Origin: Fulvivirga sp. M361
GTDB lineage: Bacteria > Bacteroidota > Bacteroidia > Cytophagales > Cyclobacteriaceae
Direction of reading: 5' to 3'
Length of the DNA: 64,000 bases
NCBI RefSeq assembly: GCF_007097395.1
Contig: NZ_VKDC01000015.1
Span: 62,001 to 126,000, forward strand
The notes under the pieces are model-generated. The model saw only the letters and a list, made by a program, of their open reading frames with translations, was not told the DNA's origin and did not search any database. Shown in pieces: positions 18,202-26,980 of this stretch; within the stretch, counting starts at the first letter, position 1, and each line of letters opens with the position of its first letter. Both the position numbers and the translations under genes were made by a program.

Positions 18202-18579
18202 ATGAAACTAAGGATTAAAGGGAATACACTGCGATTAAGACTTTCAAAAACAGAAGTAGATGAAGTGAGTCACAAAGGAATGACCAGCGACACAATATCC
18301 TTCCCAACCGGTCGACTCATTTATACATTAGCTGGTGGAGATGACGAATCACTCAATGCCAGTTTTAAAGATAGTGAAATACGTATTGTAGTCCCTGGCC
18401 ATGTAATGAAAGAATGGGCTATCACCGACCAGGTAGGGTTTTCGGGTCAAATATCTTTGGCTGATGGTCAGGAAATGAGTGTTTTGGTGGAAAAGGATTT
18501 TCAATGTAGCATGAACAGGCCTGAAGAAGATGAAAGCGATCTATACGAGAACCCGCAAATGAGGAAGCGAAGGACATGA
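18202..18579 (+). CDS. Small conserved hypothetical protein (DUF7009-like)
   Basis: A 125-residue soluble protein that starts MKLRIKGNTLRLRLSKTEVD. This opening is conserved in a small family found in several bacterial phyla and, as I recall, labelled DUF7009; that name was not checked. The C-terminal tail is acidic and then basic. Its stop overlaps the start of the next oxidoreductase gene by four bases (ATGA), so the two are translationally coupled. The function is unknown. Confidence 0.7.
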   Translation: MKLRIKGNTLRLRLSKTEVDEVSHKGMTSDTISFPTGRLIYTLAGGDDESLNASFKDSEIRIVVPGHVMKEWAITDQVGFSGQISLADGQEMSVLVEKDFQCSMNRPEEDESDLYENPQMRKRRT

Positions 18580-19991
18580 ATGACGTGGACGCTGTAATAA
18601 TAGGGTCCGGACCTAATGGGTTGGCTGCAGCTATTGAACTGGCCAGGAATGGCGCTAAAGTAGCTGTATTTGAGGCTGCCACTACTCCGGGAGGAGGCTT
18701 ACGAACGGCTGAACTTACGCTGCCAGGGTTTCATCATGATTTTTGTTCGGCTGTGCATCCTATGGGTGTCCTTTCCCCATATTTTAAAAAACTTCCCTTG
18801 GAGCAATACGGTCTAAAATGGATATTTCCGGAGGCTTCAGTGGCACATCCATTAGATGACGGGGCAGCAGTACTTTTGACGAGATCATTGAAAGAAACCG
18901 CACTTGGCTTAGGAAATGATGCAGAGAGCTATGTTCGCCTGTTGCGCCCTTTTGTGACTAAGGCAGAAGCTTTACTGGAAGATGCCCTGGCGCCGTTAAC
19001 GATACCTAAAAGTCCGTTTTTGATGGCCCGTTTTGGTATGAAGGCCATTCGTTCAGCTACTGGTTTAGCCAATAGTATTTTCAAAGAAACTCGCGCTAAA
19101 GCGCTTTTTGCAGGTTGCGCCGCTCATAGCATTTTACCACTTGAAAAACCCTTAAGTGCGGCACTGGGTATGATGTTTACTCTTACAGGCCATGTTACTG
19201 ATTGGCCGGTAGCTGCAGGAGGATCACAATACATAGCTGATGCGTTGACCTCCTACCTTCGCGAGCTGGGCGGTGATATAATAACTTCTACAAGAGTGAC
19301 CTCCATGAAAGACCTGCCGCCAGCAAAGGCATATCTGTTTGATACTGATCCGCTACAACTAATGAGGATTGCCAGCGATAGACTTCCTAATGGTTATGTA
19401 AAAAGATTGCAAAGATATCATTTTGGGCCTGGCGCATTTAAGGTAGACTGGGCATTAGACGGCCCTATTCCCTGGAAAGACCCTAACTGTTTAAAAGCGT
19501 CCACTGTACACATCGGAGGAACAATAGATGAAATTGCTTCCAGCGAACGTGATGCCTGGTATGGAAGACATCATGAAAAACCTTTTGTATTGCTGTGCCA
19601 GCAGAGTCAGTTTGACACTGGCAGGGCCCCGGAAGGTAAACATACCGGATATGCCTATTGCCATGTTCCCAATGGCTCTGATGTGGACAGAACAGAAGCT
19701 ATTGAAAATCAAATAGAGCGGTTTGCGCCTGGCTTTAAAGATATTATCCTGAAAAGGCATACCACCGGTGGCAGGGCCTTTTCAAACTATAACCCAAACT
19801 ATGTCGGTGGGGCCATTACTGGCGGCGTGGCTGACCTTACACAGCTCTTTACCCGGCCAGTAGCTCGTTTTGACCCATATTCTACTCCTGACCCAAAGAT
19901 TTTCATTTGTTCTGCATCTACACCGCCAGGAGGGGGTGTGCATGGGATGTGCGGCTACTATGCTGCAAAAAGTGCCTTAAAAAGAATATAG
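18576..19991 (+). CDS. Phytoene-desaturase-like FAD-dependent oxidoreductase
   Basis: A 471-residue FAD protein of the phytoene dehydrogenase/CrtI-like superfamily. The N-terminal dinucleotide-binding motif is VIIGSGPNGLAAAIELARNG, followed by the acidic FEAATTPGGG. The C-terminus contains SASTPPGGGVHGMCGYYAA, which closes the FAD site. No other carotenoid genes (crtB, crtZ) are nearby, so the substrate cannot be named; the family also includes retinol saturase-like and amine oxidase-like members. It overlaps the upstream small gene by four bases. Confidence 0.82.
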   Translation: MNDVDAVIIGSGPNGLAAAIELARNGAKVAVFEAATTPGGGLRTAELTLPGFHHDFCSAVHPMGVLSPYFKKLPLEQYGLKWIFPEASVAHPLDDGAAVLLTRSLKETALGLGNDAESYVRLLRPFVTKAEALLEDALAPLTIPKSPFLMARFGMKAIRSATGLANSIFKETRAKALFAGCAAHSILPLEKPLSAALGMMFTLTGHVTDWPVAAGGSQYIADALTSYLRELGGDIITSTRVTSMKDLPPAKAYLFDTDPLQLMRIASDRLPNGYVKRLQRYHFGPGAFKVDWALDGPIPWKDPNCLKASTVHIGGTIDEIASSERDAWYGRHHEKPFVLLCQQSQFDTGRAPEGKHTGYAYCHVPNGSDVDRTEAIENQIERFAPGFKDIILKRHTTGGRAFSNYNPNYVGGAITGGVADLTQLFTRPVARFDPYSTPDPKIFICSASTPPGGGVHGMCGYYAAKSALKRI

Positions 19992-20053
19992 GATTAGTAA
20001 AACATCTGAATAGGCCCATCTTATATTTTTTACAATGACAGTCTGATCAATAT

Positions 20054-20512
20054 CTATCCTTTTACCTTTTTATATTCCAGTCCGGGGCCGTCACAGATAT
20101 TCCAGGTGCCTGACATTTTATTTTCCGACTGTATCATCAGGTATTCTTTGGCTTCACCCGTACAGTTTCCAATTAACCTGTGATCAGTTTTGTAGTTTAA
20201 TTCCAGGTAACGGTCTCCTGATAAGGTGACAAATTGATAGGTGCCGCCTGCCTGACTTTCATTACCTGATTCTTCCCGTGACTTAATAAAGGTGTTGTCC
20301 GGATGTAGCAGGTAGTACTCCTGCCAGGCCATATCATCTCCTGTTCTTTCAGAATTGGCCATACTTCCTGTCATTGTGATCAGTTGCCATTTTTCAACTT
20401 TCGATGGCGCGGTACGCTCAGTAGGGGTGTTCTCATTTTTCAATGTTTGTTCTTTTATACAAGAAAATAAATTAATAACGACGATCAGGAAGTAGAGGGT
20501 ACTTTTTTTCAT
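20054..20512 (-). CDS. Putative lipoprotein, hypothetical
   Basis: A 152-residue predicted lipoprotein: the ATG at 20510-20512 gives KKSTLYFLIVVINLFSC, a short signal with a lipobox-like LFSC. An upstream in-frame ATG at 20548 would add twelve residues before the signal. The mature part contains alternating polar and aromatic strands (GGTYQFVTLSGDRYLELNY, MSGTWNIC) resembling lipocalin-like small beta proteins of Bacteroidota. It lies about 290 bases past cysH on the same strand and is probably a separate transcription unit. Confidence 0.65.
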   Translation of the reverse strand: MKKSTLYFLIVVINLFSCIKEQTLKNENTPTERTAPSKVEKWQLITMTGSMANSERTGDDMAWQEYYLLHPDNTFIKSREESGNESQAGGTYQFVTLSGDRYLELNYKTDHRLIGNCTGEAKEYLMIQSENKMSGTWNICDGPGLEYKKVKG

Positions 20513-20806
20513 GATAATTACTTTTATTCTAGGACACGACCGCGTCAATCAAGGTTGGAATAGTCAGGCAGTTTTGAGGACACCTCAAAGGACCAGGGCA
20601 ATCCGAGCAGAGCCGTAATGCCCGATACAATATAAACACTAATGGAAGGCAGGTCAGCTTAAAGAACAAAAGATGTTCAGTGGTCACTTTTTGCTGATAG
20701 ATGTTGCTTGCTATAGTTTTCGGACCAGAGGTGTTTTGATCATCCCATGGCAGGTGAATGGGTGAATATGAAAACTATTCATTAAAATGGGATAGAGGGC
20801 TGGCCT

Positions 20807-21463
20807 TTACAGATGTAACCCACATTCCACTTTTTTGGTATTGGCCCACCTTCCTTGCCGTCCATGACCTTTAACTGTACAATGAGTACATCCAATGGAG
20901 TCATATCCTTTTTCTATCAACGGATGTGAGGGGAGTTCGTTGATGTAGGAATACAATTCTACTTCATCCCGCGTCATATCTAGCATAGGGTGGAATTTTA
21001 CGATGCCCGCTTTTCTTTCGAAGACCTGCATTTTACTGCGGTTGGCGTTTTGATATTTTAGCAAACCGGATATCCAGATACTGTGCTTTTCCTTGAGTTC
21101 ATTTACAGGCTGTACCTTATTGATGAAGCAGCATAAGTCAGTGTTAAGCTTCCAGGTGCTGTTCTCATTGGTAAAACGTGCATGGTTGGTTTTAGCTTTT
21201 ACGTCTTCTACATTCAGGTGAAATAACTTAACGAGCTGGTTTTTGTAATCGATGGTTTCCTGGAAATGATATTGCGTGTCTACGAAATAAACCGGATGAT
21301 CCGGCTTTACTTTACTGAGCATATGAAGCAGTACTGCTGAAGAAGCTCCAAAAGATGAAGTGATCAGGATTTCTCGTTCCGGAAAACTATCAAAGAGTAG
21401 TTGAAGACGTTCTTCAGGACGCAGGCCACTATACCTTTTGTTCAATGATTCTGTAAATGTCAT
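20807..21463 (-). CDS. cysH: Phosphoadenylyl/adenylyl-sulfate reductase, iron-sulfur type
   Basis: Reduces activated sulfate to sulfite in assimilation. The 218-residue protein has the ATP-pyrophosphatase-like loop TSSFGASSAV, the cysteine pair C111-C112, C192 and C195 (IGCTHCT), and the catalytic ECGLHL with C214. The CC plus CxxC ligands indicate a 4Fe-4S cluster, the form typical of enzymes using APS rather than PAPS. It is the last gene of the sulfur operon and overlaps the preceding gene by four bases. ATP sulfurylase genes are not in the window. Confidence 0.92.
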   Translation of the reverse strand: MTFTESLNKRYSGLRPEERLQLLFDSFPEREILITSSFGASSAVLLHMLSKVKPDHPVYFVDTQYHFQETIDYKNQLVKLFHLNVEDVKAKTNHARFTNENSTWKLNTDLCCFINKVQPVNELKEKHSIWISGLLKYQNANRSKMQVFERKAGIVKFHPMLDMTRDEVELYSYINELPSHPLIEKGYDSIGCTHCTVKGHGRQGRWANTKKVECGLHL

Positions 21464-22065
21464 TTTTCCTCGTTTTTCGATACCAGCGATCGGGTTATTT
21501 TATTGAGTTCTTTTACCTTGTAACCAAAGTCTCCTTTAAGAGAATCCCGTACCTGTTTTAAGTTTTTCAATAGCTCTTGTGTGTCTTCGGGCAATACATC
21601 TTCCAGTACTTCTCTAAATCTTTTGGCAAAGGTGGGAGACTGACCATTGGTAGAAATACCAATTTTCAGATTACCCTTTTTCACTGTAGAGCCTAGATAG
21701 AAATCACATAAGTCCGGTGTATCTGCCACATTTACCAGAATATTCTGCTGCTTGGCCACTGCTCTGATAGATGCATTTGTTTCCCTACTATCCGTAGCTA
21801 ATATGGTGACATTCACACCTTCCAGGTCTTCCGGAGTAAAAGCTTTTTTGATGATCTCGAAAGCAGGCCTGTTTTCAGCCAGGGCCCATAGTTCATCTTT
21901 TATTTCCGGTGCTACCAGTTTAATTATAGCGCCTGGATCATTTTTAAGTAAGGCCTCTACTTTTTCTAAACCTACATTACCTCCTCCCACCACCAGCGTG
22001 GTGAGTTGATCAAGCTTCAGGAATACCGGGAATAAATTATTACTATTTGGCATAATCTCGTTCAA
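21460..22065 (-). CDS. Precorrin-2 dehydrogenase / sirohydrochlorin ferrochelatase domain (CysG N-type)
   Basis: A 201-residue Met8/CysG N-terminal-type protein that oxidises precorrin-2 and inserts iron to finish siroheme, the cofactor of the sulfite reductase two genes upstream. It has the NAD-binding motif VVGGGNVGLEKVEALL, the family strand VNVADTPDLCDFYLGS and the catalytic region GISTNGQSPTFAKRFRE. The start could be the internal ATG four codons later. It overlaps cobA by up to 23 bases and cysH by four, showing tight coupling. Confidence 0.9.
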   Translation of the reverse strand: MNEIMPNSNNLFPVFLKLDQLTTLVVGGGNVGLEKVEALLKNDPGAIIKLVAPEIKDELWALAENRPAFEIIKKAFTPEDLEGVNVTILATDSRETNASIRAVAKQQNILVNVADTPDLCDFYLGSTVKKGNLKIGISTNGQSPTFAKRFREVLEDVLPEDTQELLKNLKQVRDSLKGDFGYKVKELNKITRSLVSKNEEK

Positions 22066-22804
22066 CCGTTTTTACTAATTCATAGAAATGTTCATGGGTG
22101 CCTACCGCCTCACCGATCACGATCAATGCCGGAGTGGGAGGGTTGTGCTGTCGTTTCAAAGCGGTTAGTTCACTTACCCGGCCAAAGATCACTTTTCCAT
22201 CTTCCAGGGACCCCTTTGAGATAATGGCAGCAGGGATATCTGTTTTTCCCTGGCCAATGTAGGCTTTTACAATGGCATTTAGCTTACCTAATCCCATGAG
22301 AAAAATACCTGTAGCTGTTGACTGGGCTACTAACTTTACATCGTTGGAGATCTCACCGGAACTTGTAGTAGCGGTTACCACCCAGAAACTTTCGTTAACG
22401 CCACGGCGAGTGATCGGCACACCGTAATATCCGGGAAGTGTAATACTTGATATGCCGGGGACAAATGCAACGGGTATATTGAATGTTTCAGCGTATTCCG
22501 CTTCTTCTTTCCCACGAGCAAAAACAAATGGATCACCACCTTTCAGCCTTACTACATGTCCTTCGCTAAGGGCGAAATCAACAATGAGTTGATTGATCTC
22601 TTCCTGCTTATAACTATGTTGACCGGCCCGTTTTCCAACGTATACTTTACGGGCTTTGGCGGGAGCATAATTGAGAAGGTCCGGATGCACCAGTGCGTCG
22701 TAAAGAACGACATCGGCGGAAGCCAGTGCTTTTACTCCCTTGATACTGACCAGGTCAGGATCACCGGGACCTGCACCTACTAAGGTTACTCTTGCATTCA
22801 TCAT
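22043..22804 (-). CDS. cobA: Uroporphyrinogen-III C-methyltransferase
   Basis: SAM-dependent enzyme that dimethylates uroporphyrinogen III to precorrin-2, the first step to siroheme. The 253-residue protein has the family signatures VTLVGAGPGDPDLVSIKG, VRLKGGDPFVFARGKEEAEY and VPGISS. It is a stand-alone CobA, separate from the CysG N-domain that follows. Its first ATG directly abuts the sulfite reductase stop codon; a second ATG follows immediately. Confidence 0.95.
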   Translation of the reverse strand: MMNARVTLVGAGPGDPDLVSIKGVKALASADVVLYDALVHPDLLNYAPAKARKVYVGKRAGQHSYKQEEINQLIVDFALSEGHVVRLKGGDPFVFARGKEEAEYAETFNIPVAFVPGISSITLPGYYGVPITRRGVNESFWVVTATTSSGEISNDVKLVAQSTATGIFLMGLGKLNAIVKAYIGQGKTDIPAAIISKGSLEDGKVIFGRVSELTALKRQHNPPTPALIVIGEAVGTHEHFYELVKTVERDYAK

Positions 22805-24964
22805 TTACGCTTTATAATAATTATCAACTACTACTTTATCTTGTCCTTCGTCCGTTGTATTTAATTGCAACTGACGGAACTTCTTAACCTTGTAAAGGAA
22901 AGTACTGGCTGTTTCATGGTAGGTGTTCGCAAACTCTCCACCAGGCTCGTTTTTATTAATGGACAATACTGTTTCTTCAAAAGTATCTTTCCAGTCAAAC
23001 TTTCCACTTTGAACAAAGTATTGCTCAAAGTCACGGATAATACCGATATGTGTATTACAATGTTGGTCTTCGCTTAGAAGTAGCGCTTTGGCACTGACAA
23101 TAAGTGTGTTATAACTATTGTAGATGGCACTGGCCCATTCTTCTGTTTTTAATGCTTCCGCTGCCAAGTCCAGTTTCTCCTGTGCATCGTTGATGATAGT
23201 GCCTACCACGTCCAATGTTACACCGGCACATTCTCCGACGCCTATTTCAGGAATAAATTGTTCCGAATGTCCCCAGTCTACATAATCTTCAGGGGCAAGG
23301 GCCTTTATATCGGCAAACCTTTTAAGCAGGGAGTAGAAGTACATCTTGCCCTGGCGCTGATAATAGTCATTAAAGTATTCGGCTTCTTCAGCATTGTTTT
23401 CGTAATCTTTGAGAATAGATCTCAGCGCTTCAGGGATCTTTTTGCTAGGTAGTTTGATCACTTTGTCAGCTATAAAGCCTTTGCCATCAGCATCTACTCC
23501 TCCACCTATTACCACTTGCTGGGCGGGTATCACTAATTCACCATTCTTAATCGAGCTGCCATGAAATCCAATATTGGCCACCATATGCTGACCACATGAA
23601 TTCATACAACCGCTTATTTTAATAGCAATGTCATTTTCCAACACCAGTTCTTTGAATTCTTCTCGGATCATTTTTTCCAGTATTAAACTGATATCGGTAC
23701 TATTGGTAACTCCCAGATTACAGGTGTCGGTGCCCGGGCAGGCAGTAATGTCAGCAATGGTTTCAGCACCTGCCTGGGCCAGGTTCAGCTCATTAAGCCC
23801 TTGGTAAATGGCTGGTAATAACGCTGCCCTAACATATTTGATAATAATACCCTGCTGGATGGTGATACGCATGTCATCGGCGGCATATTTTTTTACCAGA
23901 TCGGCTAGTTTTCTTGCCCTTTCTGCATCTATATTTCCGAGATCCACTTTTGCCTTGACGGCATAGAAACCGGACTGCTTTTGTTCAAATACATTGGTTT
24001 TGAACCAGTAATCATATGCGTCAGGATCGGAAATTTTTATGTTCGGGATAGTTACATCATCAGAGGGGAGTACTTCTTTTACTGAAGTCCGGTCGATCGG
24101 GTAGGTTTTGAAAGGAAGCGCTGTACGTTCCTGATCGACCAGCTCAAGAAACTTTTCTATACCCAATCCTTTCTTTTCTTCTATAAGGAATTTAAGCCGT
24201 GCTTTGAAACGTTTTTCTCGCTCACCATAGCGATCAAATACCCTCAACCCTGCTTCTATGAAGGGAATGATCTCATCTTCATGCAAAAATTCATAGGCTG
24301 TTGGGGCGAGTAACGCCTGAGCGCCAAGGCCACCTCCTACCAATACTTTAAAACCTCTTATCTTCTGTCCGTTTTCTTCTTTTACTCTGGGTATAAATCC
24401 AAAATCATGGAGGAAGGCAAAGGCAGAGTCTCTTTCACTGGAAGAGAAAGCCATTTTAATCTTTCTTCCCATCTCCTGGTTCACAGGGTAACGTAGAAAA
24501 TATTCGAACACCGCCTGTGCGTATGGAGCTACATCAAAAGGTTCTTCCGGATCTATGCCGGCCTTGGCTGAAGCAGTAATGTTCCTTACTGTATTTCCAC
24601 ATGCCTCTCTGGTGGTTATGCCTACTTCTTCGAGCTTACTCCACAATTCAGGTGTATCGTCAAGTTTGATGTAATGAAGCTGGACATTTTGACGGGTGGT
24701 AAGATGTAAATTACCATTGGTGTATTGTTCCGAGAGGTCAGCCAGGCGTACTAACTGCTCGGCCGTGATCTTTCCAAAAGGTAATTTAATACGGAACATT
24801 TGCACGCCCTGCTGCCGTTGTCCGTATACTCCTCGTGCCAGCCGAAAAGCTTTGAAGCGCTCTTCCTGAATCTCACCCTGCTTGAAATTTTTGATCTTAC
24901 TTTGTAGTTCAAGAATGTCTTTTCGGGCTTCTTTACTTACTTTTTCACTTATGGTAATGCTCAT
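22805..24964 (-). CDS. Siroheme sulfite/nitrite reductase with C-terminal HEPN-like domain
   Basis: A 719-residue hemoprotein predicted to reduce sulfite to sulfide, most likely from ferredoxin given the operon. Two nitrite/sulfite reductase half-domains are seen; the siroheme/4Fe-4S ligands lie in TACPGTDTC and SGCMNSCGQH. The N-terminus contains the ferrodoxin-like half-domain (QLVRLADLSEQYTNGNLHLT). The last 150 residues form a helical extension (AEALKTEEWASAIYNSYNT) resembling HEPN domains, unusual compared with standard SiR but recurring in Bacteroidota. Nitrite as substrate cannot be ruled out, but neighbours cobA, CysG N-domain and cysH favour sulfite. Its expression is preceded by a terminator and Cys-rich leader. 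Confidence 0.9.
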   Translation of the reverse strand: MSITISEKVSKEARKDILELQSKIKNFKQGEIQEERFKAFRLARGVYGQRQQGVQMFRIKLPFGKITAEQLVRLADLSEQYTNGNLHLTTRQNVQLHYIKLDDTPELWSKLEEVGITTREACGNTVRNITASAKAGIDPEEPFDVAPYAQAVFEYFLRYPVNQEMGRKIKMAFSSSERDSAFAFLHDFGFIPRVKEENGQKIRGFKVLVGGGLGAQALLAPTAYEFLHEDEIIPFIEAGLRVFDRYGEREKRFKARLKFLIEEKKGLGIEKFLELVDQERTALPFKTYPIDRTSVKEVLPSDDVTIPNIKISDPDAYDYWFKTNVFEQKQSGFYAVKAKVDLGNIDAERARKLADLVKKYAADDMRITIQQGIIIKYVRAALLPAIYQGLNELNLAQAGAETIADITACPGTDTCNLGVTNSTDISLILEKMIREEFKELVLENDIAIKISGCMNSCGQHMVANIGFHGSSIKNGELVIPAQQVVIGGGVDADGKGFIADKVIKLPSKKIPEALRSILKDYENNAEEAEYFNDYYQRQGKMYFYSLLKRFADIKALAPEDYVDWGHSEQFIPEIGVGECAGVTLDVVGTIINDAQEKLDLAAEALKTEEWASAIYNSYNTLIVSAKALLLSEDQHCNTHIGIIRDFEQYFVQSGKFDWKDTFEETVLSINKNEPGGEFANTYHETASTFLYKVKKFRQLQLNTTDEGQDKVVVDNYYKA

Positions 24965-25012
24965 TTCTTCTTTTTTTAAATTCTTTTTACTTCGTTAAGT
25001 CCAGCCAGGGCT

Positions 25013-25047
25013 AAAAAAAGCCTCTGAAGATTGTTATCCGCAGAGGC
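25013..25047 (-). terminator. Intrinsic terminator/attenuator before the sulfite reductase gene
   Basis: On the minus strand GCCTCTG (25047-25041) and CAGAGGC (25026-25020) form a perfect seven-base-pair stem, followed by seven T (25019-25013). It lies inside the operon, 25 bases past the Cys-rich leader ORF and 48 bases before the sulfite reductase start, so it is placed as an attenuator rather than a simple end of metZ. Confidence 0.85.
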
Positions 25048-25089
25048 CTTTGACGTAAATGGTACATTCATCTCAGGTAATGCGGACAA
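25034..25089 (-). promoter_or_regulatory. Candidate antiterminator pairing of the intra-operon attenuator
   Basis: TTGTCCGCA (25089-25081, the last codons of the leader ORF) can pair with TGCGGATAA (25042-25034, the loop side and edge of the terminator stem): eight Watson-Crick pairs and one G-U. The second arm overlaps the terminator stem at 25041-25042. A ribosome finishing the leader would cover the first arm and let the terminator form; one stalled on the Cys codons would leave it free. Mechanism is inferred; pairing is seen. Confidence 0.6.
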
Positions 25090-25159
25090 AATAATCCTCC
25101 GGACAACAACAAATGCAGTCGCAACAGATGATCGTCATATTGTGCTTCCTGATCTTCAT
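25073..25159 (-). CDS. Cys-rich leader peptide (attenuation) upstream of the sulfite reductase gene
   Basis: A 28-codon ORF in the metZ to sulfite reductase spacer. Its ATG overlaps the metZ stop codon as ATGA, the usual sign of translational coupling. Residues 12-19 read CCDCICCC, six cysteines in eight codons, then a short tail ending VRIT. Five of the six codons are TGT. A terminator follows 25 bases after the stop. The composition, position and terminator together fit a cysteine-sensing leader whose product has no function of its own. A small metal-binding peptide is the alternative. Confidence 0.75.
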   Translation of the reverse strand: MKIRKHNMTIICCDCICCCPEDYFVRIT

Positions 25160-26394
25160 TTCTTTATGCTATTAACGGGTTCTTGCTGTACAGTTTCTAC
25201 TTTAATGTTGCCGTCAGTTTTAGACGCATTTAATGCATTTACAATATCTTCTAATATGTCATTTACATTTTCCAGTCCAACGGAAATTCGTATCAGACCA
25301 GGGGTTATTCCTACATTTTGACGTTCTTCTTCCGTAAGTTTTGAATGAGTGGTAGAAGCCGGATGGGTAGCGATTGTCCTGGTATCACCCAGGTTTGCTG
25401 TGAGCGTTAACATCTTTAAGTTGTTCAGAAATTTCACACCTCTTTCCAACCCTCCGTTTACTTCAAAAGTAATCAGCCCGCCACCATGCCGCATTTGTTT
25501 TTGGGCCAGGGTGTAATTTGGATAGGATTTAAGAAACGGATATTTTACACTTGCCAGTTCCTCATGTCCTTCCAGGTATTCGGCAATCTTTAAAGCATTC
25601 TCACAGTGTTTCTCCATCCTTACCGGCAGTGTTTCCAGGCTCTTGGAAAGTATCCATGCATTAAATGGAGACATAGATGGGCCAGAGTGCCGGACGAAAA
25701 AACGTATTTTTTCGATCAGGTCTCGACGCCCTACAATAGCACCCCCGATCGTTCGCCCCTGACCATCTATAAACTTGGTGGCAGAATGACAGATCAAATG
25801 GGCGCCGTATTTGGCAGGTTGCTGTAAATATGGTGTGGCAAAGCAGTTATCTACATTAAGAATCAAACCGTGTTTTTCAGCCATTTGCCCTAACCATTCC
25901 AGGTCGATCAGGTCCAACCCCGGGTTTGATGGGGTCTCTACGAAGATCATTTTTGTATTGGGCCGGATCAGTGATTCCCAGGTTTCAGGACTGTTAATAT
26001 CTGCATAGGTATGCGAGATACCCCATTTTGGGAATATCTGCGTAAGTATCTGGTGTGTAGAACCGAACAGAGAGCGAGATGCCAGCACATGATCACCATT
26101 TTCCAGCAAAGCGGCCATACTACTGAACATTGCAGCCATGCCGGAAGCAGTGGAAACCCCATCTTCAGTGCCTTCTAACAGTGCCAGCTTTTCTATGAAT
26201 TCGTTGCTGTTAGGGTTAGAATACCGTGTGTAGATATTGCCTTCCACTTCTTCTGCAAACAGAGCCCTGGCATGCTCTGCATCATCAAAGGTGAAACTGG
26301 AAGTCATGTAAATAGGAGTCGCGTGTTCGCGTTGCAGTTGGTTGTCCGACTGGGTACGAATGGCTTGGGTTTCAAAGTGTTTTTTCTCGCTCAT
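25156..26394 (-). CDS. metZ: O-succinylhomoserine sulfhydrylase / cystathionine gamma-synthase family
   Basis: PLP enzyme that adds sulfide to an activated homoserine to give homocysteine, using the sulfide made downstream. The 412-residue protein has the Cys/Met metabolism PLP motif HSATKFIDGQGR with the PLP lysine K207, ETPSNPG, and NPNSNEFIEKL near the N-terminus. MetZ is preferred over MetB because of the direct-sulfhydrylation operon context. An in-frame TTG at 26415 is less likely than the ATG at 26392-26394. The gene starts five bases after the ferredoxin stop, and its own stop overlaps the leader ORF start. Confidence 0.88.
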   Translation of the reverse strand: MSEKKHFETQAIRTQSDNQLQREHATPIYMTSSFTFDDAEHARALFAEEVEGNIYTRYSNPNSNEFIEKLALLEGTEDGVSTASGMAAMFSSMAALLENGDHVLASRSLFGSTHQILTQIFPKWGISHTYADINSPETWESLIRPNTKMIFVETPSNPGLDLIDLEWLGQMAEKHGLILNVDNCFATPYLQQPAKYGAHLICHSATKFIDGQGRTIGGAIVGRRDLIEKIRFFVRHSGPSMSPFNAWILSKSLETLPVRMEKHCENALKIAEYLEGHEELASVKYPFLKSYPNYTLAQKQMRHGGGLITFEVNGGLERGVKFLNNLKMLTLTANLGDTRTIATHPASTTHSKLTEEERQNVGITPGLIRISVGLENVNDILEDIVNALNASKTDGNIKVETVQQEPVNSIKK

Positions 26395-26399
26395 AAGAT

Positions 26400-26835
<436 letters not shown>

Positions 26836-26846
26836 AATGAAAGAAA

Positions 26847-26972
26847 TTAACAACAACAGCAACAACAGCAGACTAATGCTGAAGGGCAATAAGTGCTGAT
26901 ATTATTGTTTTTTAAACGGTACAAGCTGTGGTGCTTGAAGTGCTGTTTAGAGATGTTTGTAAAATGATTCAT
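26847..26972 (-). CDS. Poly-Cys leader peptide (attenuation) of the sulfur operon
   Basis: A 41-codon ORF between the SAM riboswitch and the ferredoxin gene. Residues 1-34 are unremarkable and polar (NHFTNISKQHFKHHS). Residues 35-41 are seven consecutive cysteines just before the TAA stop, after an earlier C29. The codons mix TGT and TGC, so it is not a plain triplet expansion. The start lies nine bases past the P1 helix of the riboswitch. This is the usual layout of an amino-acid-sensing leader; no function for the peptide itself is needed. Confidence 0.75.
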   Translation of the reverse strand: MNHFTNISKQHFKHHSLYRLKNNNISTYCPSALVCCCCCCC

Positions 26973-26980
26973 AGCATTCT

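Noticed and set aside
25031-25321. Plus-strand 96-codon frame across the leader and metZ end
   Set aside because: Antisense shadow of metZ and of the leader; no independent support.
26849-26870. Plain CAA/GCA microsatellite on the plus strand
   Set aside because: Considered as an explanation for the poly-Cys codons. The mix of TGT and TGC, the in-frame start, the stop placement, and a second independent Cys-rich ORF before the sulfite reductase make chance slippage unlikely as the whole story.
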